Below are positions 53,916-64,000 of a DNA stretch of 64,000 nt, in pieces. Source of the DNA: Glandiceps talaboti. Lineage: Eukaryota > Hemichordata > Enteropneusta > Spengelidae. The notes beneath the pieces are model-generated. The model did not search any database. It was not told where the DNA came from and worked only from the letters and a program-made list of their open reading frames with translations. The stretch lies in the NCBI RefSeq assembly GCF_964340395.1, contig NC_135557.1, forward strand, positions 5,441,216-5,505,215, written 5' to 3'. The position numbers and the translations under genes were made by a program. Positions within the stretch are counted from its first letter, which is position 1; every line of letters begins with the position of its first letter.

Positions 53916-55243
53916 CAAGATAAAAATATGTACATAGTGTTTTAGATTCAGTGATAAAAATATGTACATAGTGTTTTAGATTCCATGATAAAAATATGTA
54001 CATAGTGTTTTAGATTCCGTGATAAAAATATGTACATAGTGTTTTAGATTCCGTGATAAAAATATGTACATAGTGTTTTAGATTCAGTGATAAAAATATG
54101 TACCTAGTGTTTTAGATTCCGCGATAAAAATATGTACATAGTGTTTTAGATTCTGTGATAAAAAATATGTACATAGTGTTTTAGATTCCGTGATAAAAAA
54201 TATGTACATAGTGTTTTAGATTCAGTGATAAAAATAAGTACATAGTGTTTTAGATTCTGTGATAAAAAATATGTACATAGTGTTTTAGATTCCGTGATAA
54301 AAATAAGTACATAGTGTTTTAGATTCCGTGATAAAAATATGTACATAGTGTTTTAGATTCAGTGATAAAAATATGTACATAGTGTTTTAGATTCTGTGAT
54401 GAAAAATATGTACATAGTGTTTTAGATTCAGTGATAAAAATATGTACATAGTGTTTTAGATTCCGTGATAAAAAATATGTACATAGTGTTTTAGATTCAG
54501 TGATAAAAATAAGTACATAGTGTTTTAGATTCTGTGATAAAAAATATGTACATAGTGTTTTAGATTCTGTGATGAAAAATATGTACATAGTGTTTTAGAT
54601 TCCATGATAAAAATATGTACATAGTGTTTTAGATTCCGTGATAAAAATATGTACATAGTGTTTTAGATTCTGTGATAAAAAATATGTACATAGTGTTTTA
54701 GATTCAGTGATAAAAATATGTACATAGTGTTTTAGATTCCATGATAAAAATATGTACCTAGTGTTTTAGATTCCGCGATAAAAATATGTACATAGTGTTT
54801 TAGATTCAGTGATAAAAATATGTACATAGTGTTTTAGATTCAGTGATAAAAATATGTACATAGTGTTTTAGATTCAGTGGTAAAAATATGTACATAGTGT
54901 TTTAGATTCCGTGATAAAAATATGTACATAGTGTTTTAGATTCCGTGATAAAAATATGTACATAGTGTTTTAGATTCTGTGATAAAAAATATGTACATAG
55001 TGTTTTAGATTCAGTGATAAAAATATGTACATAGTGTTTTAGATTCCATGATAAAAATATGTACCTAGTGTTTTAGATTCCGCGATAAAAATATGTACAT
55101 AGTGTTTTAGATTCAGTGATAAAAATATGTACATAGTGTTTTAGATTCAGTGATAAAAATATGTACATAGTGTTTTAGATTCAGTGATAAAAATATGTAC
55201 ATAGTGTTTTAGATTCCGTGATAAAAATATGTACATAGTGTTT
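53916..55243. repeat. 34-bp minisatellite, about 39 copies
   Basis: Unit GATAAAAATATGTACATAGT followed by GTTTTAGATTC(C/A/T)GT. Variation is concentrated at the base before GTGATA and in the A run (five or six A). Blocks of several units recur, for example around 54700-54800 and 55010-55110, so larger segments were duplicated. ORFs here are repeat translation. Confidence 0.98.
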
Positions 55244-55350
55244 GAAAAGCTATACATTATATATTTTTGCTTCCAAAGTTACTAGTTTTGCTTTATGTTT
55301 AATAAACCCTCTAAAATATAGTAAAAAATATATTTTCTAAAATAAGTTTT

Positions 55351-55993
55351 CCTAATTTGTGTTGCTATGGTCCTAATTTGTGTTGCTGTGTAGTACTACT
55401 TTCTGTTGCTATGGTCCTCATTTGTGTTATGGTCCTAATTTGTGTTGCTATGGTCCTACTTTGTGTTGCTATGGTCCTCATTTGTGTTGCTATGGTCCTA
55501 CTTTGTGTGGCTATGGTTCTACTTTGTGTTGCTATGGTCCTAGTTTGTGTTGCTGTGTAGTACTACTTTGTGTTGCTATGGTCCTAATTTATGTTGTTAT
55601 GGTCCTAATTTGTGTTGTTATGGTCCTAATTTGTGTTGCTGTGTAGTACTACTTTGTGTTGCTATGGTCCTAATTTGTGTTGTTATGGTCCTAATTTGTG
55701 TTGTTATGGTCCTAATTTGTGTTGCTGTGTAGTACTACTTTGTGTTGCTATGGTCCTAATTTGTGTTGCTATGGTCCTAATTTGTGTTGCTGTGTAGTAC
55801 TACTTTGTGTTGCTATGGTCCTAATTTGTGTTGTTATGGTCCTAATTTGTGTTGTTATGGTCCTAATTTGTGTTGCTGTGTAGTACTACTTTGTGTTGCT
55901 ATGGTCCTAATTTGTGTTGCTATGGTCCTAATTTGTGTTGTTATGGTCCTAATTTGTGTTGCTGTGGTCCTAATTTGTGTTGCTGTGGTCCTA
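55351..55993. repeat. 21-bp minisatellite with higher-order units
   Basis: Unit TGTTGCTATGGTCCTAATT(T/C)G. A variant with GTGTAGTACTAC recurs at about 55387, 55556, 55640, 55724, 55790 and 55875, mostly about 84 bp apart, so multi-unit blocks have been copied together. Confidence 0.97.
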
Positions 55994-56394
55994 AAACAAA
56001 ATATATAATCACAATTGAGATTAATTTGATGATACTTCCTTGGTAGGTACATGTATATTAGTCTTTTGAAATCATTACAAATCACAATACTAACCAAACC
56101 AAGTGAAGGAACCATTGCTTATTTTAGTATCTGAAACTTCAACAAATGAAATTTATCCTACATGAAAGTTTACAAGAAAAATTATGTTTAACTGTAAGAA
56201 TGATGCAGTGTAATTATGTGAAACAATGCCATTTAGCTCTTTATTTGTTAAAATGACTGATATGGTCCTAGGTGGGAGTGGGAGTGGGGGTGGGAGTGGG
56301 GGTGGGGTGGGGATGGGGGTGATGTTGTACATAGAGACATGTAACTTGTAAGTGCAGTATGATAAACCTATTTCAACCCTCACTGTAAGTTCAT
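55994..56394. other. Unique sequence with a G4 motif
   Basis: At 56271-56320 the + strand has about eight runs of three to five G separated by one to three bases, a strong G-quadruplex pattern. No gene is seen. Confidence 0.6.
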
Positions 56395-56700
56395 GTCATA
56401 TTGACCAATCGGCTTACAGAACTTTATATGATATGAACCAATGAGCAAACACATTATAGAAAATGCATTACATTATGTATGTAACATGGACCAATCAGTG
56501 ATCATATTATAGTTATCCATTCAATATGGACCAATCACTAATCACATTCTAGAAATCTTGTGTAATATGGACCAATCATCAATCACATTGTAGAAATCTT
56601 GTCTCATGCATGTAAATGTAATGTGGATCAACCATCAATGATGTTGTAGAAATCATCTTGTCTTATGTAATCTGGACCAATCACATTTTAGAAATAATCT
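56395..56700. repeat. Degenerate ATGGACCAATCA repeat
   Basis: Six or so diverged units with ATGGACCAATCA, then CACATT(A/G)TAGAAAT and GTAATATGG. CCAAT is the best-kept part. Confidence 0.85.
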
Positions 56701-57557
56701 TGGCTTATATATGTAATATCATACATTGTATCACTTGTCACGAGTACTCACAGTGGTGTTATCTACTAGCATCAAATCACCTGGCTATACTCCCTTTCAA
56801 AGTAGTAAAATCAATCCTTTCAAATGGACTATTCCATTTTGTGTATACCATGGGGTAGTGTCACACCAACATGGGTGACCCAATTACCATGATTGTAATA
56901 CCTTCATTTAATACTAAAGTGTTTATTATCACTTAAATTTTATGAGCAAGTCTTGGTAATTTATAATGTATAATTCAAGTCTTTAATAAAAATGTAACAA
57001 CTAAAATATCACGTTCTAGTTTTGGAGTCAAATTTATCGAATTCGTAAAAAACAAGCAAAATAATCACGAAGACTTGATATTTCAAAACAATCATGAAAA
57101 TAATAGAATTAAAATTATTTTACTTTATCCTGTCATTAAAGTTAGGAATAACTTAAAATTGTGACTTGGATATATATATTGTACAAAAAATGGATTTGAA
57201 AATTGAACATTGTATAAAAGATGTCTATTAAGGATATTGTAAGATTAAAAAAAAACACCTGCTGTGATCTCTATACTTTAATATGACTTTAGATGAATTT
57301 TGGTGAAAGACACAGAACTGTATCCATGACAACGTAAATCTTTAATTTGACCTATTTCCATTCTGTCAGTTTTAAATGAACTCTAAACATATTTGTCATG
57401 AACAAGATTTTTTTGATAATCTTTAATTCTAAGAGATAACAGAAGTTTAGAAAACCTAGTCTGGAGGCCAACATGGTATCTCGTCATCTCTAATGACATC
57501 TTTAGATTCACAAACTGAATGGATAGCCTCTAGACTAAAGAAAACCTCGACTTGCAC
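56701..57557. other. AT-rich sequence, nothing recognised
   Basis: No coding or repeat signal, apart from two segments of about 30 bp just before the 23-bp array that both carry TCTAG-type sequence. Confidence 0.4.
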
Positions 57558-60500
57558 CGGTTAGCTGTGGTAGTGAACATTGGTTAGCTGTGGTAGTGAA
57601 CATTGGTTAGCTGTGGTAGTGAACATTGGTTGACTGTGGTAGTGAATATTGGTTAGCTGTGGTAGTGAACATTGGTTAGCTGTGGTAGTGAACATTGGTT
57701 GGCTGTGGTAATGAACATTGGTTGACTGTGGTAGTGAACATTGGTTAGCTGTGGTAGTGAACATTGGTTAGCTGTGGTAGTGAACATTGGTTAACTGTGG
57801 TAGTGAACATTGGTTAGCTGTGGTAGTGAACATTGGTTGACTGTGGTAGTGAACATTGGTTAGCTGTGGTAGTGAACATTGGTTAACTGTGGTAGTGAAC
57901 ATTGGTTAGCTGTGGTAGTGAACATTGGTTAGCTGTGGTAGTGAACATTGGTTAACTGTGGTAGTAAACATTGGTTGACTGTGGTAGTGAACATTGGTTG
58001 ACTGTGGTAGTGAATATTGGTTAGCTGTGGTAGTGAACATTGGTTAGCTGTGGTAGTGAACATTGGTTAGCTGTGGTAGTGAACATTGGTTGACTGTGGT
58101 AGTGAACATTGGTTAGCTGTGGTAGTGAATATTGGTTAGCTGTGGTAGTGAATATTGGTTAGCTGTGGTAGTGAATATTGGTTAACTGTGGTAGTGAATA
58201 TTGGTTAGCTGTGGTAGTGAACATTGGTTAGCTGTGGTAGTGAACATTGGTTAGCTGTGGTAGTGAATATTGGTTAGCTGTGGTAGTGTACATTGGTTGA
58301 CTGTGGTAGTGAACATTGGTTAGCTGTGGTAGTGAACATTGGTTAACTGTGGTAGTGAACATTGGTTGACTGTGGTAGTGAACATTGGTTGACTGTGGTA
58401 GTGAACATTGGTTAGCTGTGGTAGTGAACATTGGTTAGCTGTGGTAGTGAACATTGGTTAGCTGTGGTAGTGAATATTGGTTAGCTGTGGTAGTGAACAT
58501 TGGTTAGCTGTGGTAGTGAACATTGGTTAGCTGTGGTAGTGAACATTGGTTAACTGTGGTAGTGAACATTGGTTAGCTGTGGTAGTGAACATTGGTTAGC
58601 TGTGGTAGTGAATATTGGTTAGCTGTGGTAGTGAACATTGGTTGACTGTGGTAGTGAACATTGGTTAGCTGTGGTAGTGAACATTGGTTAACTGTGGTAG
58701 TGAACATTGGTTGACTGTGGTAGTGAACATTGGTTAGCTGTGGTAGTGAACATTGGTTAACTGTGGTAGTGAACATTGGTTGACTGTGGTAGTGAACATT
58801 GGTTAGCTGTGGTAGTGAATATTGGTTAGCTGTGGTAGTGAACATTGGTTAACTGTGGTAGTGAACATTGGTTAGCTGTGGTAGTGAACATTGGTTAGCT
58901 GTGGTAGTGAACATTGGTTAACTGTGGTAGTGAACATTGGTTAGCTGTGGTAGTGAACATTGGTTAGCTGTGGTAGTGAACATTGGTTAACTGTGGTAGT
59001 GAATATTGGTTAGCTGTGGTAGTGAACATTGGTTAGCTGTGGTAGTGAACATTGGTTAGCTGTGGTAGTAAACATTGGTTGACTGTGGTAGTGAACATTG
59101 GTTAACTGTGGTAGTGAATATTTGTTAGCTGTGGTAGTGAACATTGGTTAGCTGTGGTAGTGAACATTGGTTAACTGTGGTAGTGAACATTGGTTAACTG
59201 TGGTAGTGAACATTGGTTAGCTGTGGTAGTGAACATTGGTTAGCTGTGGTAGTGAACATTGGTTAGCTGTGGTAGTGAACATTGGTTAACTGTGGTAGTG
59301 AACATTGGTTAACTGTGGTAGTGAACATTGGTTAGCTGTGGTAGTGAACATTGGTTAACTGTGGTAGTGAACATTGGTTAGCTGTGGTAGTAAACATTGG
59401 TTGACTGTGGTAGTGAACATTGGTTAACTGTGGTAGTGAACATGAGTTAGCTGTGGTAGTGAACATTGGTTAGCTGTGGTAGTGAACATTGGTTAGCTGT
59501 GGTAGTGAACATTGGTTAGCTGTGGTAGTGAACATTGGTTGACTGTGGTAGTGAACATTGGTTGACTGTGGTAGTGAATATTGGTTGACTGTGGTAGTGA
59601 ACATTGGTTAGCTGTGGTAGTGAACATTGGTTAACTGTGGTAGTGAACATTGGTTAGCTGTGGTAGTGAACATTGGTTAGCTGTGGTAGTGAACATTGGT
59701 TAGCTGTGGTAGTGAACATTGGTTAGCTGTGGTAGTGAACATTGGTTGACTGTGGTAGTGAACATTGGTTAACTGTGGTAGTGAACATTGGTTGACTGTG
59801 GTAATGAACATTGGTTAGCTGTGGTAGTGAATATTGGTTGACTGTGGTAGTGAATATTGGTTAGCTGTGGTAGTGAACATTGGTTGACTGGTAGTGAACA
59901 TTGGTTAACTGTGGTAGTGAACATTGGTTAACTGTGGTAATGAACATTGGTTAGCTGTGGTAATGAACATTGGTTAGCTGTGGTAGTGAACATTGGTTAG
60001 CTGTGGTAGTGAACATTGGTTAGCTGTGGTAGTGAACATTGGTTAGCTGTGGTAGTGAACATTGGTTGACTGTGGTAGTGAACATTGGTTAGCTGTGGTA
60101 GTGAACATTGGTTAGCTGTGGTAGTGAACATTGGTTAGCTGTGGTAGTGAACATTGGTTAACTGTGGTAGTGAACATTGGTTAACTGTGGTAATGAACAT
60201 TGGTTAGCTGTGGTAGTGAACATTGGTTAGCTGTGGTAGTGAACATTGGTTGACTGTGGTAGTGAACATTGGTTGACTGTGGTAGTGAACATTGGTTAGC
60301 TGTGGTAGTGAACATTGGTTGACTGTGGTAGTGAACATTGGTTAACTGTGGTAGTGAACATTGGTTAGCTGTGGTAGTGAACATTGGTTAGCTGTGGTAG
60401 TGAACATTGGTTGACTGTGGTAGTGAACATTGGTTGACTGTGGTAGTGAACATTGGTTGACTGTGGTAGTGAACATTGGTTAACTGTGGTAGTGAACATT

Positions 60501-61530
60501 TGTTAGCTGTGGTAGTGAACATTGGTTGACTGTGGTAGTGAATATTGGTTGACTGTGGTAGTGAACATTGGTTAGCTGTGGTAGTGAATATTGGTTAGCT
60601 GTGGTAGTGAACATTGGTTAGCTGTGGTAGTGAACATTGGTTGACTGTGGTAGTGAACATTGGTTAGCTGTGGTAGTGAACATTGGTTGACTGTGGTAGT
60701 GAACATTGGTTAGCTGTGGTAGTGAACATTGGTTGACTGTGGTAGTGAATATTGGTTGACTGTGGTAGTGAACATTGGTTAGCTGTGGTAGTGAACATTG
60801 GTTGACTGTGGTAGTGAACATTGGTTGACTGTGGTAGTGAACATTGGTTAGCTGTGGTAGTGAACATTGGTTAGCTGTGGTAGTGAACATTGGTTAGCTG
60901 TGGTAGTGAACATTGGTTAGCTGTGGTAGTGAACATTGGTTAGCTGTGGTAGTGAACATTGGTTAGCTGTGGTAGTGAACATTGGTTAGCTGTGGTAGTG
61001 AACATTGGTTAGCTGTGGTAGTGAACATTGGTTAGCTGTGGAAGTGAACATTGGTTAGCTGTGGTAGTGAATATTAGTTAACTGTGGTAGTGAACATTGG
61101 TTAGCTGTGGTAGTGAACATTGGTTGACTGTGGTAGTGAACATTGGTTAGCTGTGGTAGTGAACATTGGTTAGCTGTGGTAGTGAACATTGGTTGACTGT
61201 GGTAGTGAACATTGGTTAGCTGTGGTAGTGAACATTGCTTAACTGTGGTAGTGAACCTTGGTTAGCTGTGGTAGTGAACATTGGTTAACTGTGGTAGTGA
61301 ACATTGGTTAACTGTGGTAGTGAACCTTGGTTAGCTGTGGTAGTGAACATTGGTTGACTGTGGTAGTGAACATTGGTTAACTGTGGTAGTGAACCTTGGT
61401 TAGCTGTGGTAGTGAACATTGGTTAACTGTGGTAGTGAACATTGGTTAGCTGTGGTAGTGAACATTGGTTAGCTGTGGTAGTGAACCTTGGTTAGCTGTG
61501 GTAGTGAACATTGGTTAGCTGTGGTAATGG
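57558..61530. repeat. 23-bp minisatellite, about 170 copies, nearly 4 kb
   Basis: Unit GGTTAGCTGTGGTAGTGAAC followed by ATT. Most variation sits in one triplet (TTAGC, TTGAC or TTAAC) and one base of AACATT/AATATT; the GTGGTAGTGAA part is almost invariant. One unit near 59888 lacks TGTG. Near the right end a CCTTGG variant spreads (61250-61500). As 23 is not a multiple of three, each frame repeats every 69 bp; the minus-strand ORFs (MFTTTANQCSLPQ-type) are repeat translation. Each unit holds ATTGG (CCAAT on the other strand) and TGTGGT, a Runx core. Confidence 0.98.
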
Positions 61531-62550
61531 AACATTTTTTTTAGTTTTATAAATTTAGAATTACTTAGAATGAAAAGTGACATTTCCTGATAATGTTTAA
61601 CTTACATATACCAGTATTGTATCTAATAAATGACATACATTAGTACATGTGTATACATGTAGCATAATTTATTCCAATATACTGTTTTAAAGGCCCAGGT
61701 TTCAGTCCCAGGTTCTCACACTAGTGTTGTCTTATCACTTTAGCCATGAGGATTACAAAAATAGGATTATTCTCTCGTTCAGGGCCAACTTTTTCTTTAG
61801 CTTTGTCAGACAACTATTTATTCACACCTAAGGTTTAATCCTTTTTTCAAAGTTGGTATTTATGATTTCATTTGGAACATGTGTCTTCACAAATACCAGA
61901 CAGAAATCATACAATATTACAAAATTCCATTCGATTGTTACGTAAAACAAGTGACTCTCAGTCTCAAATATTTCATTTTTATTTGGGCAATGTGAAGTTA
62001 TTACAAGGTTGTCACTGATTGGAAAACATAGATAAATACTTTATTACTCATTAATAATACAGCCAATAGATGTGTTTGTTTCCTTTGTTTTCTAACCAAT
62101 CAGAATGAACCTTATAAAGTATTCTACATTAACTGTTTTTATTCATGAATCATTTTAGAATTGTGGTATTATACCATATAATACTCACTGAATATTAAAA
62201 TATGATACTTTCATCTCTATAGAGAGTGTGTTTTCCTCCCTTTTATTGACACTGACTAATAATGACTTCGTCATGGACTTTGACTCCTTGAAAATGTATG
62301 ATTGATTTGTTGGAATATTTCTGTAGTGAAATTCATTGTGTTGGAAGTGTTCTTAACTTCCAGTACAACTGAAAGCAAATTTAACCCCCCCCCCCCCCCC
62401 ACACACACACACACCTCTTCACAAAATGTTTTTTAAGTGTCAACCTTGTCATTAGAATACCTCTACATTTTATTTTCAATTTGTGTTGTGTTATTTGTAG
62501 TTATTTGAATTTCTTTCTAAAAAAAAATCTTTCTGTATTTTTTATTGTAG
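61531..62550. other. Unique sequence leading to the mir-100 locus
   Basis: No coding region is recognised. A C run followed by AC repeats lies at about 62384-62415. The segment ends in TTTCTGTATTTTTTATTGTA plus G, a strong splice-acceptor tract with AG at 62549-62550. Confidence 0.5.
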
Positions 62551-62974
62551 GTCCTTGTTGGATTTATTGTTCAACGTTGTTCTGAACGGTGTTAAAAATT
62601 GGTGACATTTCACGTTTTGCAACAAATCTCTTGATTAGATTGGAACTATCATGAAGGAACAGAAACTCTTTGAACTTAATTTTAATCTTTATTTGAAGTG
62701 AACAGAAGAGGACATGTGATTGGTTCTTGTGTAGTCCAACATCACCATGGCACCACTTTGATACTTGAACCTGATTGGTCACTGAAAGGATAGGATTCTA
62801 ACCAGCGAGGGCGCTGTACACATAAGCCGGAAATTTGAGAGTTGAATTATTTTAGAACGGGCAGGAAAAGAATGTGTAAAATTTGATAAACAAGTCTTTG
62901 AAAGCCTGTGAGTGAATTGGATGGTTAGAATTGGATTAGGTTTGTGGTGATAGGGGGAAGAAAAGCCACATCAG
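62551..62974 (+). ncRNA. Candidate exon of the mir-100 host transcript
   Basis: The segment is bounded by a strong acceptor (pyrimidine-rich tract ending TTGTAG) and a perfect donor CAG|GTAAGT at 62972-62980. No protein frame is evident on the + strand. The mir-100 hairpin begins about 20 bases into the following intron. Host transcripts of the mir-100/let-7 cluster are usually long spliced non-coding RNAs, and this layout fits. A CTCF-like GAGGGCGCTG (about 62807-62816) and GATTGGTC (62773) lie inside, so part of it may instead be promoter DNA. The acceptor could also be a different AG, for example near 62705. Confidence 0.45.
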
Positions 62975-63008
62975 GTAAGTTTATATAATGGCAATGCCAG
63001 ATAGCCTA

Positions 63009-63030
63009 AACCCGTAGATCCGAACTTGTG
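63009..63030 (+). ncRNA. mir-100: Mature miR-100-5p
   Basis: A 22-nt match to the bilaterian miR-100-5p as I know it, starting AACCCGTAGATCCGAAC and ending TTGTG. The seed (bases 2-8) is ACCCGTA. The A at position 9 and the CCGAAC that follow separate it from miR-10, and the AAC (not ATC) after CCG separates it from vertebrate miR-99. Confidence 0.97.
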
Positions 63031-63045
63031 TTACAGTTCGGCTCG

Positions 63046-63067
63046 CAAGGTCGCATCTATGGGTCTA
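63046..63067 (+). ncRNA. mir-100: Predicted miR-100-3p (star strand)
   Basis: Placed by 2-nt 3' overhangs at both ends of the duplex with the 5p arm. It begins CAAGGTCGCATCTATGGG. The CAAG start and ATCTAT(G/A)GG core resemble other animals' miR-100-3p; the GGTCGC part is specific to this lineage. Confidence 0.85.
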
Positions 63068-63251
63068 TGTCGTCATGGTACAGTGCAACATTTTCAAATT
63101 CTACTATTTCTATTTCATACCATTTGGAGAAGTGAAATAACTCAATTTATATTTTTGTGTTATTTGAACAAAGCTGCTGAAATAATCAAACTCTCAGTAA
63201 AGTGAATTAAATGACTTTTTTTTTGCTGCATCTTTAAAGTGTTTGTTTTAG

Positions 63252-63338
63252 CACGTCAGAGTTTATTATTTTAATAGTGGTAGGATGGTCCATGCAATCA
63301 GTCAACCCAGTGTTGTACTTGTAATGCTCTGATGACAG
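63252..63338 (+). ncRNA. Candidate second exon of the mir-100 host transcript
   Basis: Preceded by a T-rich tract ending TTTGTTTTAG (AG at 63250-63251) and followed by a perfect donor ACAG|GTAAGTAC at 63339. With the donor at 62975 this makes a 277-bp intron holding mir-100. A second acceptor choice (TTTTAATAG, AG at 63276-63277) would give a 61-bp exon. No coding frame is implied. Confidence 0.45.
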
Positions 63339-64000
63339 GTAAGTACAGTTGGAATCTTTCCCGCCAAAATTGTTAAGCCTTTCACACTCATTCTATAGAC
63401 TCACTTTTCACAACACTACATCACAAACAGATACAATCCACTTTTAATCACAATATATTCAAATATTATTCAATATTTTGAACATTTTAGAATGAAATTG
63501 TCATGAAAATGTAGCTGTAGAGAAAGGATAATAACTTTGAGTCAAACTTTTCTGAAAATTATGAAAAAATGTTGAAATGTTGACAAAGAAAATGTTTACC
63601 AAAATGATGAAAATTTGGCAGAATTTTGAAAATCTGACAATGAATGTTTCTAGATAAAGTATTTGTAGTGAAAAGACAAAAGTGTTGGCTCAAAATTCAG
63701 GCATAATTTAGTAAAAATATCAGAAATGATGCAATTTTTTACAAGGAAAATGTACAGTGGTATGAAAGGTGAAAAGTTGACACTGTTGACCTTTCACCTT
63801 TTGTCAATGTTGTCATCCACTTCCTGTTTACACTTATCTCTGAGGCATTTTTGTAAAGATGGGTGAGACAACCTTGGTCAAAGAACAATAAAACATTGCA
63901 AATATTTCAATTACAACAAAAACTTCTGAAAGGTTATTTGTTGACAGGCAGAGTAAAAAGTAATGTGATTTTATAAGTGTACTTGACAAAAAATAAGTAA
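63339..64000 (+). other. Presumed intron after the candidate exon
   Basis: AT-rich sequence with no hairpin that I recognise as let-7 or miR-125. Runs of GAAAATTT(G/T)-like sequence occur at 63540-63640. A DR1-like TGACCTTTCACCT lies at 63787-63799. The rest of the cluster, if conserved, would lie to the right. Confidence 0.4.

Larger units (their letters stand above)
62995..63073 (+). ncRNA. mir-100: mir-100 microRNA hairpin
   Basis: The precursor folds into a long stem. 63010-63019 pairs with 63055-63064 without mismatch (one G:U), then a C-C mismatch, 3 pairs, an A-G mismatch and 4 pairs, closed by a 13-nt loop (about 63031-63043). The stem extends below through 63007-63008 and 63004-63005. 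Known role: processed by Drosha and Dicer, it gives a microRNA that guides Argonaute to repress mRNAs, and it is usually co-transcribed with let-7 and miR-125 as a developmental timing cluster. Drosha-type features are present: basal UG at -14/-13 (62995-62996), an apical UGUG (63027-63030) and a CNNC motif downstream (63086-63089). It lies in an apparent intron between donor 62975 and acceptor 63251. No let-7 or miR-125 is seen within the 0.9 kb left in the window. Confidence 0.97.

Noticed and set aside
57561-60890. Minus-strand ORFs with a 23-residue repeat (MFTTTANQCSLPQ-type)
   Set aside because: The period of 23 residues follows from a 23-bp DNA unit read through three frames. Variation is spread without codon-position bias, so a repetitive protein is unlikely.
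57558-61530. Resemblance of GGTTAGCTG in the 23-bp unit to part of miR-34
   Set aside because: Only nine bases match, outside the miR-34 seed, and a simple direct repeat does not give the required hairpin.

Overview
This window is non-coding DNA from an animal, most likely a marine invertebrate: AT-rich, without operons or long ORFs, and packed with microsatellites, minisatellites, foldback elements and remains of transposons. I found no intact protein-coding gene on either strand. The long apparent ORFs are translated repeats. The sequence does not fix the species; bilaterian is the safest level, because the one conserved gene has the bilaterian form of its sequence.

The one clear gene is mir-100, near the right end on the + strand (hairpin about 62995-63073). 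Its 5p product (63009-63030) is identical, as I recall it, to the deeply conserved bilaterian miR-100-5p. The hairpin is well paired, its inferred 5p/3p duplex has proper 2-nt overhangs, and the flanks carry Drosha-type motifs. It lies just inside an apparent short intron: a strong acceptor before 62551, a consensus donor at 62975, a second acceptor before 63252 and a second donor at 63339. In most bilaterians miR-100 is the first member of the mir-100/let-7/mir-125 cluster. No let-7 or miR-125 is seen in the 0.9 kb after it, so these would lie beyond the window. Much of the window may therefore be upstream regulatory DNA or introns of the primary transcript. A CpG-rich block at 21970-23040, with a TATA box and a consensus donor, is a candidate upstream promoter and first exon, not proven to be linked.

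Layout: 1-4.3 kb, a compound microsatellite and a hAT-like non-autonomous transposon. 4.3-10.5 kb, dispersed repeats, a tetranucleotide array and a possible decayed exon. 10.5-12.2 kb, a badly mutated CR1/L2-type LINE reverse transcriptase. 12.3-20.2 kb, large microsatellites, a 30-bp minisatellite, a triplicated CRE palindrome and CCAAT-containing repeats. 20-28 kb, mostly unique sequence with the CpG-rich block. 28-46 kb, minisatellites of 32, 30, 38 and 20 bp, foldback elements, a 383-bp MITE with a clean target duplication and an ORF1-like fragment inside a satellite. 46-52.7 kb, mostly unique. 52.7-61.5 kb, arrays of 5, 34, 21 and 23 bp, the last almost 4 kb long. 61.5-64 kb, the mir-100 locus.

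Possible regulatory sites (CREs, DR1 and ER8 nuclear-receptor sites, CTCF-like motifs, CCAAT cores) are sequence matches only. They are reported because several recur more often than composition suggests.
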